From Hyphomicrobiales bacterium (GTDB lineage Bacteria > Pseudomonadota > Alphaproteobacteria > Rhizobiales > Beijerinckiaceae), in the NCBI GenBank assembly GCA_027489835.1, contig JAIXZF010000351.1, forward strand, positions 1 through 14,229: a stretch of DNA of 14,229 nucleotides. Direction: 5' to 3'. The notes under the pieces are model-generated. The model ran no database searches. It saw nothing but the letters and a program-made list of their open reading frames with translations, and was not told the origin of the DNA. Position 1 is the first letter of the stretch; every line of letters begins with the position of its first letter. Position numbers and translations under genes: made by a program. Positions 5,840 to 12,704 of this stretch are shown here, piece by piece.

Positions 5840-8629
5840 ATGGCCAAGCCTTCGCTGACATCGCTGGACCGCTTCCTCGCGGAGCCTGGCTCCCTGGTCG
5901 ACGAGGCGAAGGCCGACAGCGCCGAAAGCCTGCGCGCGGGCCTGACGCGTCGCCTGGCCGAGATGCTGGAGGAGGGCCGCTCAAGCGCGCGGGCCATGCT
6001 GTCGCGGCCGCGCTCGGGCATGGCCACGGCGCAGAAGCTGTCGCGGGTCATGGACGGCGTGCTCCTGGCGCTGCACCAGGCTGCGACGCGCCATCACTAC
6101 CCCGCCGAGAATCCATCGACGTCGGAGCGGATCGCCGTGGTCGCGGTGGGCGGCTACGGACGGGGCACGCTCGCACAAGGGTCCGATGTCGACCTGCTCT
6201 TCCTGTTTCCGCACAAGCAGACCGGCTGGGGCGAGAGCGTGGTGGAGAGCATTCTCTATCCGCTCTGGGACCTTCGGCTGAAGGTCGGGCATTCGACGCG
6301 CTCGATCGACGATTGCATCCGCGAGGGGCGGGCGGACATGACGATCCGCACGGCGCTGCTCGAGGCCCGCTACCTGTGCGGCGACCGGGCGCTGTTCGAC
6401 GAGTTCGCCCGCCGCTTCGATCTCGACGTGGTCAAGGGCACTGCGGCCGAATTCGTGAACGCCAAGCTCGCGGAGCGCGAGACGCGGGTCAAACGGGCCG
6501 GCGCCTCGCGCTACAAGGTCGAGCCCAACGTCAAGGACGGCAAGGGCGGGCTGCGCGACCTCAACACCCTGTTCTGGATCGCCAAGTACGCCTACCGCGT
6601 CCGGGATGCGCGCGAACTGGTCGGCGCCGGGCTGTTCACGGCCGAGGAGTTCGCGGCCTTCGAGCGCTCCGAGGATTTCCTGTGGCGCGTGCGCGGGCTG
6701 ATGCACGGCATCACCGGGCGGGCCGAGGAGCGGCTTTCCTTCGATCTGCAGCGGCGCGTCGCGGCCGAATTCGGCTATGCCGAGCGGGCGGGGCTGTCCG
6801 GCGTCGAACGCTTCATGAAGGCGTACTTCCTCGTGGCGAAGGATGTCGGTGACCTCACCGCCATCGTCTGCGCGGCGCTCGAGGCCCGGCACCAGAAGCA
6901 GCGGCCGACGCTGGAGCGCATCCTCGGCGGGCTCGGCATGGGCCGTCGCCGCAAGCTTTCGTATGCAGGCACGGACTTCACGCTGGAGAACGACCGGCTG
7001 ACGACGGTGAACGAGACGGCGTTCGAGCACGACCCGGTGAACCTCATCAGGCTCTATGCGGTCGCCGCCAACAACGACCTCGCCATCCACCCCGACGCGA
7101 CGCACCTCGTCACGCGCTCGCTGAAGCTGATCACGCCCGCGCTCAGGGCCGACCGCGAGGCCAACCAGCTCTTTCTCGAAATCTTGACCTCGCGGCGCGC
7201 GCCGGCCACGGCGCTGCGGCGGATGAACGAATCGGGCGTGCTCGGCCGCTTCGTGCCGGATTTCGGGCGCGTCGTCGCGATGATGCAGTTCAACATGTAT
7301 CACCACTACACGGTGGACGAGCACCTCATCCGCTCGATCGGGGTTTTGGCGGAGATCGAGGACGGCAAGATGGAGGCGGAGCATCCGCTGGCCAACTCCA
7401 TCCTGCCCACCGTCTCGAACCGCCGCGCGCTCTACGTCGCGCTCTTCCTGCACGACATCGCCAAGGGCAAGCCGGATGACCATTCGCTGGCCGGCTCGGC
7501 CGTGGCCAGGCGGCTGTGCCCGCGCCTCGGGCTGGGCGAAGCGGAGACGGAGACGGTGGCCTGGCTGGTGGAGCATCACCTCCTGATGTCGACCATCGCG
7601 CAGAGCCGGGACCTCGGCGATCCGAAGACCATCCAGAATTTCGCCGCGGTCGTGCAGACGCTGGAGCGGCTCAAGCTGCTGCTGGTGCTGACCGTCTGCG
7701 ACATCAAGGCCGTGGGGCCGGGGGTGTGGAACGGCTGGAAGGGCGAGCTTCTGCGGACGCTCTACTACGAGACCGAGGTCGTGCTCGCCGGAGGCCATTC
7801 GGCCATCGAACGGCGCGAGCGCGTGGACCGGAACCAGCGGGCGCTGGCGGCGGAGCTGCCGGACTGGAGCGAGGGCAAGCGCGAAGCCTACGCCGCGCGC
7901 CATTATCCGGCCTACTGGCTCAAGGTGGACCTGCCGCGCAAGGCCAAGCATGCGCGGTTTCTCGCCAATGCCGAGGAGCAGGGCGTGACGACCGCCACCG
8001 CTGTCGAGACGGACAGCTTCAGGGGCGTGACGGAACTGACCATCCTCGCGCCCGACCATCCGCGCCTTCTGGCCATCATCACCGGGGCCTGCGCGGCGGC
8101 GGGCGGCAACATCGTCGACGCGCAGATCTTCACGACGACGGACGGGCTGGCGCTGGACACGATCTTCATCTCCCGCGCCTTCGATCTCGATGACGACGAA
8201 ATGCGGCGCGGGGAGCGCATCGCGCTCGCCATCGAGCGGGCGCTCAAGGGCGAGATCAGGATCGCCGACCTCGTGGCGCAGCGGCGCGCGCCGCCGCCGC
8301 GGGGCGGAACCTTCACGCTCGCGCCCGAGGTCATCGTCGACAACGCGCTGTCGACCCGCCACACGGTGCTGGAGGTGTCGGGGCTCGACCGTCCCGGGCT
8401 GCTCTACGACCTGACCACGGCGATCGGGAAGCTGAACCTCAACATCGCCTCGGCGCACATCGCGACCTTCGGCGAAAAGGCCGTCGACGTGTTCTACGTG
8501 GCGGACCTGACCAACGCCAAGGTGGTCAACCCGCAGCGGCAGGCGACCATCCGCCGGGCGCTGCTGGATGTCTTCGCAGGCGATGCCGTCATTCCCGCGG
8601 AAGGGGCCGCCGCGTCGATCCATGCTTGA
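5840..8629 (+). CDS. glnD: [Protein-PII] uridylyltransferase / uridylyl-removing enzyme
   Basis: Bifunctional sensor of glutamine: it adds UMP to PII proteins (GlnB/GlnK) when nitrogen is short and removes it when glutamine is plentiful, so controlling glutamine synthetase and Ntr genes. Domain order is complete. Numbered from the ATG at 5840 (929 residues): the nucleotidyltransferase motif GGYGRG (104-109) with the metal-binding SDVD (115-118); the conserved NVKDGKGGLRDL segment at about 229-240; the HD phosphohydrolase domain with LHDIAKGKPDDHS (His538, Asp539), which carries the deuridylylating activity; then two C-terminal ACT domains, about 732-806 and 842-915, that bind glutamine. In-frame upstream starts at 5783 (GTG) and 5789 (ATG) add 17-19 residues that look like ordinary upstream sequence; none of the three has a clear Shine-Dalgarno, so the start is uncertain. 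grpE follows after 57 bases. All catalytic motifs look intact. Confidence 0.95.
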   Translation: MAKPSLTSLDRFLAEPGSLVDEAKADSAESLRAGLTRRLAEMLEEGRSSARAMLSRPRSGMATAQKLSRVMDGVLLALHQAATRHHYPAENPSTSERIAVVAVGGYGRGTLAQGSDVDLLFLFPHKQTGWGESVVESILYPLWDLRLKVGHSTRSIDDCIREGRADMTIRTALLEARYLCGDRALFDEFARRFDLDVVKGTAAEFVNAKLAERETRVKRAGASRYKVEPNVKDGKGGLRDLNTLFWIAKYAYRVRDARELVGAGLFTAEEFAAFERSEDFLWRVRGLMHGITGRAEERLSFDLQRRVAAEFGYAERAGLSGVERFMKAYFLVAKDVGDLTAIVCAALEARHQKQRPTLERILGGLGMGRRRKLSYAGTDFTLENDRLTTVNETAFEHDPVNLIRLYAVAANNDLAIHPDATHLVTRSLKLITPALRADREANQLFLEILTSRRAPATALRRMNESGVLGRFVPDFGRVVAMMQFNMYHHYTVDEHLIRSIGVLAEIEDGKMEAEHPLANSILPTVSNRRALYVALFLHDIAKGKPDDHSLAGSAVARRLCPRLGLGEAETETVAWLVEHHLLMSTIAQSRDLGDPKTIQNFAAVVQTLERLKLLLVLTVCDIKAVGPGVWNGWKGELLRTLYYETEVVLAGGHSAIERRERVDRNQRALAAELPDWSEGKREAYAARHYPAYWLKVDLPRKAKHARFLANAEEQGVTTATAVETDSFRGVTELTILAPDHPRLLAIITGACAAAGGNIVDAQIFTTTDGLALDTIFISRAFDLDDDEMRRGERIALAIERALKGEIRIADLVAQRRAPPPRGGTFTLAPEVIVDNALSTRHTVLEVSGLDRPGLLYDLTTAIGKLNLNIASAHIATFGEKAVDVFYVADLTNAKVVNPQRQATIRRALLDVFAGDAVIPAEGAAASIHA

Positions 8630-8653
8630 TTTCCAGCGGCTTGGCCACGATAT
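8625..8653 (+). promoter_or_regulatory. Possible heat-shock sigma (RpoH) promoter of grpE
   Basis: CTTGATT (8625-8631), 14 bases, CACGATAT (8646-8653). This resembles the sigma32 pattern CTTGAAA, 13-15 bases, CCCCATNT, at five of seven positions in each element. It overlaps the glnD stop codon and would start transcription around 8660, about 27 bases before the grpE ATG. The fit is partial, but the gene is one expected to be under RpoH control. Confidence 0.4.
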
Positions 8654-8686
8654 CGCTGGGACACGTCCAGCCAACCGGTTTGCGCG

Positions 8687-9307
8687 ATGACACAGAACGA
8701 CACCGACATGACCGATCCCAAGGCCAACGCTGCCGCGCATGACGGCCAGGCCCCGAATGGGCAGCCGAACCTCGAGGCGGCTGCCGCGCCCGAGGCCGAT
8801 CCCATCGCCGTGCTCGAGGCGGAGAAGGCCGAGATGCGCGACAAGCTCCTGCGCACGCTCGCCGACATGGAGAACCTGCGCCGCCGCACGGAGCGCGAGG
8901 TTGCGGACGCCAAGGCCTATGCCGTGACAGCCTTCGCGCGCGACATGCTGGGCGTGGCCGACAATCTCCGCCGGGCGCTGGAAAGCCTGGGCGAGGGCGG
9001 GCAGGCCGCTCTCGAGGGGCCCGCCAAGGTGCTGGTCGAGGGCGTCGACCTCACCGAGCGCGAACTCGTCAAGACGCTGGACCGGCACGGCGTGAAGAAG
9101 CTCGAGCCGATGGGCCAGAAGTTCGACCCGAACATGCATCAGGCAATGTTCGAGGCGCCCGACCCGACCCAGCCCAAGGGCCATGTGGTAGCCGTGGTGC
9201 AGAGCGGCTACGCCATCTCGGGACGCGTGCTGAGGCCGGCTCTCGTCGGCGTCTCTTCGGGGCCCGCCAAGGTCGAGCCGGCCGGCGAAGAGCCGCCCGC
9301 GGCCTGA
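8687..9307 (+). CDS. grpE: Nucleotide exchange factor GrpE
   Basis: Releases ADP from DnaK during the DnaK-DnaJ-GrpE chaperone cycle; cytoplasmic dimer. The 206 residues show the family layout: a disordered alanine-rich N-terminus (1-38), a long coiled-coil dimerisation helix (about 40-104) with LADMENLRRRTEREVADAK at 58-76, a four-helix-bundle part (about 85-135), and the C-terminal beta domain that contacts DnaK, with the signature GQKFDPNMHQAMFE (143-156) and GYAISGRVLRPALVGVS (174-190). The tail is proline/alanine-rich. The start at 8687 and a second ATG at 8708 are both possible, since neither has a good Shine-Dalgarno; the difference falls in the unstructured end. dnaK and dnaJ are not in the window. 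Confidence 0.96.
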   Translation: MTQNDTDMTDPKANAAAHDGQAPNGQPNLEAAAAPEADPIAVLEAEKAEMRDKLLRTLADMENLRRRTEREVADAKAYAVTAFARDMLGVADNLRRALESLGEGGQAALEGPAKVLVEGVDLTERELVKTLDRHGVKKLEPMGQKFDPNMHQAMFEAPDPTQPKGHVVAVVQSGYAISGRVLRPALVGVSSGPAKVEPAGEEPPAA

Positions 9308-9318
9308 GCCGCCTCGCG

Positions 9319-9340
9319 GGACGCCCGCCGGTTGGCGTTC
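9319..9340 (+). terminator. Weak hairpin after grpE
   Basis: GGACGCC (9319-9325) can pair with GGCGTTC (9334-9340) with one G-T wobble and an 8-base loop, 12 bases after the grpE stop. An alternative stem uses CGCCCG (9322-9327) and CGGGCG (9347-9352). There is no T-run. It overlaps a possible promoter for the next gene (TTGGCG 9332-9337, 18 bases, TAGCCT 9356-9361). Confidence 0.25.
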
Positions 9341-9389
9341 GTCAGCCGGGCGCGCTAGCCTGCAGGACATCTCGACAGGAGCCCCGGCG

Positions 9390-9713
9390 ATGCTGACCAC
9401 CGACAGCGACATCCTTCGCGCCGCAGAGGCCTGGGTCCGGGAAGGGCGCGGCGTGGCGCTCGCCACCGTCACGGAAACCTGGGGTTCGGCGCCGCGGCCG
9501 GTGGGCTCCCACCTCGTCATCGACGATGAAGGCAACTTCCTCGGGTCGGTCTCCGGCGGATGCGTCGAGGGCGCGGTCGTGTCCGAGGCGGCAGAGGTGA
9601 TCGCCGACGGCAAGCCGCGGATGATGGAGTTCGGCGTCGCGGACGAGACGGCCTGGCAGGTCGGGCTGTCCTGCGGCGGCCGCATCGCGGTCTATGTCGA
9701 GAGGATCGGCTGA
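9390..9713 (+). CDS. XdhC/CoxI-family protein, short single-domain form
   Basis: XdhC-type proteins bind molybdenum cofactor and help sulfurate and insert it into xanthine-dehydrogenase-family enzymes. This 107-residue protein is only the N-terminal XdhC/CoxI domain. Conserved features are TETWGSAPRPVGSHLVI (28-44), GSVSGGCVEG (52-61) with Cys58, FGVADETAWQVGLSCGG (81-97) with Cys95, and a final beta strand. The Rossmann half of a full-length XdhC is absent here but is encoded two genes downstream, so the two may work as a split pair (inference). The ATG at 9390 has an AGGAG Shine-Dalgarno 8 bases ahead. Its stop codon overlaps the start of the LysE-family gene (TGATG), which begins a tightly coupled four-gene run. 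Confidence 0.9.
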   Translation: MLTTDSDILRAAEAWVREGRGVALATVTETWGSAPRPVGSHLVIDDEGNFLGSVSGGCVEGAVVSEAAEVIADGKPRMMEFGVADETAWQVGLSCGGRIAVYVERIG

Positions 9714-10339
9714 TGCCGCCGCTCGAGACGCTTCTCGCCTTCGTCGTCGCCACCAGCCTGTTCGCCTTCATGCCGGGACCCGCCATGGCCTATGTCGCGG
9801 CCCAGACGCTGGCGCGTGGCCGCCGCGCCGGCTGGATGGCGACGTTCGGCGTGTCCCTTGGGGGCATGAGCCATGTGCTTGCCGCTGCAGCCGGCCTTTC
9901 GGCGCTGTTCGCCCATGTGCCGGAGCTTTACGCGGCGCTGAAGATCGCCGGCGCGCTCTACCTGATCTGGCTCGGCATCAGCATCGTCCGCAGCCGCGTC
10001 GAGGGCATCGATGCCCCGGCCATCGCGCCACGGAGCGCGCGCAGGGCTTTCGTCGACAGCATGGTGGTGGAAATCCTCAACCCGAAGACCGCGATCTTCT
10101 TCATCGCCTTCCTGCCGCAGTTCGTCGACCCTTCGGCGTCGCTGCCGGTCTGGGCGCAGTTCCTGGTCCTTGGCTTCGTCGTCAACCTCTTCTTCGGCCT
10201 GGGCGACGTGGCGGCGGTCCTCGGTGCATCCTACATCATGTCCCGGCTTGGCGCGGACGGCGCCGTGCAACGCTGGAGCCGCTGGATCGGCGGCTCGCTG
10301 CTGGTGGGGCTCGGCCTCAAGCTCGCATCGGATCGTTGA
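9713..10339 (+). CDS. LysE/RhtB-family exporter
   Basis: Inner-membrane efflux protein of the LysE/RhtB family, whose known members export basic or neutral amino acids, homoserine lactone or related small molecules. The 208-residue product has about six hydrophobic segments (roughly 5-30, 41-63, 72-92, 115-136, 146-175, 191-204). It carries the family signatures FMPGPAMAYVAAQTLARGRR (19-38) with a following glycine-rich helix, and EILNPKTAIFFIAFLPQFVDP (120-140). I chose the ATG at 9713 because it starts directly in the first membrane segment and overlaps the xdhC stop as TGATG; the frame stays open upstream to 9560 but that stretch lies inside the XdhC gene in another frame. The next gene begins 1 base after the stop. 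Substrate unknown; the position between two molybdo-enzyme maturation genes is odd. Confidence 0.92.
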   Translation: MPPLETLLAFVVATSLFAFMPGPAMAYVAAQTLARGRRAGWMATFGVSLGGMSHVLAAAAGLSALFAHVPELYAALKIAGALYLIWLGISIVRSRVEGIDAPAIAPRSARRAFVDSMVVEILNPKTAIFFIAFLPQFVDPSASLPVWAQFLVLGFVVNLFFGLGDVAAVLGASYIMSRLGADGAVQRWSRWIGGSLLVGLGLKLASDR

Positions 10340-10340
10340 G

Positions 10341-11063
10341 ATGAAGCCGGAGCTCCTCGCCGCGCTGAACGCCGAACGCGCGGCGCGGCGGGCCTGCGTC
10401 GTCGTCACGCGGCTCGCGGATGGCAGCCAGCGCCTCGTGCGCGAGGACGAACTCGTGCGCGAACCCATGGCGCGGGACACGCTCGCCGCGCCGCTGGCCG
10501 AAGCCCTTCGCACGGGCCGCAGCGCCGCCATCGAGCACGAGGGCGAGAAGCTCTTCCTCAACGTGCACGCCCCGCCGGTGAAGCTCGTGGCCACCGGGGC
10601 GGTGCATATCAGCCAGGCCATGCAGCCCATGGCCCGCGAGCTTGGGCTGGACATGGTGGTGATCGACCCGCGAGGCGCCTTCGCCACGCCGGAACGGTTC
10701 CCATCCGTGACGCTGCTGGCCGAGTGGCCAGACGAGGCGCTCGCGCGGATGCCGCTCGACCGCTACACCGCGTTCGTCGCGTTGACCCATGATCCGAAGA
10801 TCGACGATCCGGCACTGCATGCGGCGCTGCGCTCCGCTTGCTTCTATGTCGGGGCGCTCGGCTCGCGGAAGACGCATGCGAAGCGCCGCGAGCGGCTGGC
10901 CGCTTCGGGCTTCGCCGAGGCCGACATAGACCGCATCCGCGCGCCCATCGGGCTCAACATCGGGGCGGTCAGCCCGGCCGAGATCGCGCTGTCGATCCTC
11001 GGCGAGATCGTTGCCGCGCTTCGGGCCGAGCGGGTGGCCGCCAAGGCGGCGCTGGTCCCGTGA
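10341..11063 (+). CDS. XdhC-family protein with C-terminal Rossmann domain
   Basis: A 240-residue member of the XdhC/CoxF family, taken to act with the short XdhC protein in molybdenum-cofactor handling for a molybdo-hydroxylase. Residues 1-80 look like a reduced version of the N-terminal XdhC domain, without the SGGCVE and CGG motifs of the short protein. The C-terminal XdhC domain is clear: a Rossmann-like start at KLVATGAVHISQAM (81-94), MVVIDPR (105-111), the ALTHDPKIDDPAL stretch (148-160), FYVGALGSRKTHAKRRERL (168-186) and IRAPIGLNIGAVSPAEIALS (199-218). The usual GxGxxG-like glycines are partly replaced (TGAVHIS). The ATG at 10341 sits 1 base after the LysE stop; the open frame runs upstream to 10011 but only as overlap with lysE. 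Its stop overlaps the GTG start of the next gene by 4 bases. Confidence 0.9.
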   Translation: MKPELLAALNAERAARRACVVVTRLADGSQRLVREDELVREPMARDTLAAPLAEALRTGRSAAIEHEGEKLFLNVHAPPVKLVATGAVHISQAMQPMARELGLDMVVIDPRGAFATPERFPSVTLLAEWPDEALARMPLDRYTAFVALTHDPKIDDPALHAALRSACFYVGALGSRKTHAKRRERLAASGFAEADIDRIRAPIGLNIGAVSPAEIALSILGEIVAALRAERVAAKAALVP

Positions 11064-12673
11064 AGTTCGGTCCCATGCCGGTCGAGGACGCCCTCGGCGG
11101 CGTGCTCGCCCATGCGCTGCGCCAGGGCGGCCTCTCGCTCCGGAAAGGGGCGATCATCGGCGCGGACGAGGTGGCGCGGCTGCGCGCCGCGGGCGTGGCC
11201 GAGATCGTCGTCGCGCTGGCGGAGCCGGGAGACCTCGGCGAGGACATCGCCGCCGAGCGACTGGCGCGCGCCGTGGCGGGCTCCGGCGTCCGGGTCGAGG
11301 CGCCGTTCACGGGCCGATCGAACCTGTTCGCCGAGGGAGCTGGGGTTCTCATTGTCGACGCCAGCCTCATCGACCGGGCCAACGCGGTCGACGAGGCCGT
11401 AACCATTGCCACCTTGCCGGCGATGCGGAGCGTTGCTGCCGGCGAGATGATCGCGACGATCAAGATGATCCCCTTCGCCGTGCCGGGCCGGCTCCTGGAC
11501 GAAGCGGCCAGCATCGCGGCCGGCGCCGTGCGCATCGCCCCCTATCGCGCGCTGACCGTCGACGTCGTGTCGACCATGCTGCCTGCCCTCAAGCCCAGCG
11601 TCGTCGACAAGACGCTGTCAGCGCTGGCCGGACGGCTCGACCGGCTGGGCGGCAGCCGGATCGGCCGGGATCTGCGCGTGCCTCACGAGATCGCGGCGCT
11701 GTCCGGGGCGCTGGCGGCGGCAGCGAGCGGGGACGCCGGGTTGATCGTGGTGTTTGGCGCATCCGCCATCACGGACCGGCGGGACGTCGTGCCGGCCGCC
11801 ATCGAGGCCGCGGGCGGCAGGCTGGAGCATCTCGGCATGCCGGTCGATCCGGGCAATCTGCTGCTTCTGGGCGAACTCGGCGGCAAGCCGGTGGTCGGCG
11901 CGCCGGGATGCGCGCGCAGCCCGCGCGAGAACGGCTTCGACTGGGTGCTGCAACGGCTTTGCGCCGGGCTGCAGGTCACGCGGGACGACATCCAGCGCAT
12001 GGGCGTCGGCGGGCTCCTGATGGAGATCTTCTCGCGCCCTCAGCCCCGTTCGCCGGCCGAGAAGGCGGCCCATCCGGACGTGGCGGGCGTCGTGCTCGCC
12101 GCGGGCCGCTCCACGCGCATGGGAGCCAACAAGCTTCTGGCCGAGATCGGCGGGCAGCCGGTTATCCGACGGGTCGTCGAGGCTGTCCTGGCCTCGCGCG
12201 CCGCGCCCGTATTCGTCGTGACGGGGCATGAGCGCGAGGCCGTGGCTGAGGCTCTTGCCGGGCTGCCGGTGCGGCTAGTCGACAACCCGGCCTTCGCGAG
12301 CGGCATGGCGAGTTCGCTCAAGGCCGGTCTGGCCGCGATCCCGGAGGGCTGCGCCGGCGCTGCGGTCGCGCTCGGCGACATGCCGCTGGTCACGGCCGCC
12401 ATCGTCAACCGCCTGCTCGACGCGTTCGGCGACCATCCGGGCGCTGCGGCGATCGTTCCGGTGTCAGACGGACGCCGCGCGAACCCGGTGCTGCTCGCCC
12501 GCTCGCTGTTCGGAGATGTCGAAGCGCTGACGGGCGACATGGGGGCGAGGCCGCTGCTCGAAAGCGCGGGGGACCGGGTGGTCGAGGTGATCGTCGCGGA
12601 CGACGCGGTGCTGCTCGACGTCGACACGCCGGAAGCACTGGCAACGGCGCGGAGCCTGGCGGAGCGCGGCTGA
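11060..12673 (+). CDS. Fusion of a molybdopterin-binding (MoeA/MogA-like) domain and a MobA/MocA-like nucleotidyltransferase
   Basis: A 537-residue two-domain protein. Residues 1-330 resemble the molybdopterin-binding family, with MKFGPMPVEDALGGVLAHAL at the start, GEMIATIKMIPFAVPG (128-143), and a MoCF-like core with LIVVFGASAITDRRDVVPAAI (228-248), GMPVDPGNLLLLG (259-271), VVGAPGCARSPRENGFDWVL (278-297). Residues 340-537 are a MobA/MocA-like transferase: VVLAAGRSTRMGANKLL (344-360) is the nucleotide-binding signature, GDMPLV (439-444) holds the metal-binding Asp, and GRRANPVLL (471-479) and LLDVDTPEAL (518-527) follow. MocA-type enzymes attach CMP to molybdopterin, giving the cofactor form used by xanthine-dehydrogenase/CO-dehydrogenase relatives, which fits the XdhC neighbours. 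The GTG start overlaps the xdhC stop (GTGA) and gives the expected N-terminus. Last gene of the run. Nucleotide choice (CTP or GTP) is inference. Confidence 0.88.
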   Translation: MKFGPMPVEDALGGVLAHALRQGGLSLRKGAIIGADEVARLRAAGVAEIVVALAEPGDLGEDIAAERLARAVAGSGVRVEAPFTGRSNLFAEGAGVLIVDASLIDRANAVDEAVTIATLPAMRSVAAGEMIATIKMIPFAVPGRLLDEAASIAAGAVRIAPYRALTVDVVSTMLPALKPSVVDKTLSALAGRLDRLGGSRIGRDLRVPHEIAALSGALAAAASGDAGLIVVFGASAITDRRDVVPAAIEAAGGRLEHLGMPVDPGNLLLLGELGGKPVVGAPGCARSPRENGFDWVLQRLCAGLQVTRDDIQRMGVGGLLMEIFSRPQPRSPAEKAAHPDVAGVVLAAGRSTRMGANKLLAEIGGQPVIRRVVEAVLASRAAPVFVVTGHEREAVAEALAGLPVRLVDNPAFASGMASSLKAGLAAIPEGCAGAAVALGDMPLVTAAIVNRLLDAFGDHPGAAAIVPVSDGRRANPVLLARSLFGDVEALTGDMGARPLLESAGDRVVEVIVADDAVLLDVDTPEALATARSLAERG

Positions 12674-12681
12674 AGCTCCGT

Positions 12682-12704
12682 GGCGGCCGTCCCGTCAGGC
12701 CGCC
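12682..12704. terminator. Perfect hairpin between convergent genes
   Basis: GGCGGCC (12682-12688) and GGCCGCC (12698-12704) form a perfect 7-bp stem with a 9-base loop. It lies 8 bases after the end of the plus-strand operon and spans the stop codon of the convergent GGDEF-EAL gene, so it could serve both. No T-run flanks it on either side. The right arm lies within coding sequence for the alanines at that protein's C-terminus, so it may be fortuitous. Confidence 0.35.

Noticed and set aside
5981..9685. A 1234-codon open frame on the minus strand across glnD, grpE and the first XdhC gene
   Set aside because: Its codons coincide exactly with the sense triplets of glnD and grpE, so it stays open merely because TTA, CTA and TCA codons are avoided in this GC-rich coding sequence. 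Its translation is rich in Arg, Gly, His and Val with no recognisable domain.
11011..12231. A 406-codon plus-strand open frame inside the molybdopterin-binding fusion gene
   Set aside because: It is a shifted frame of a gene with clear domains; the product is an Arg/Gly-rich string.
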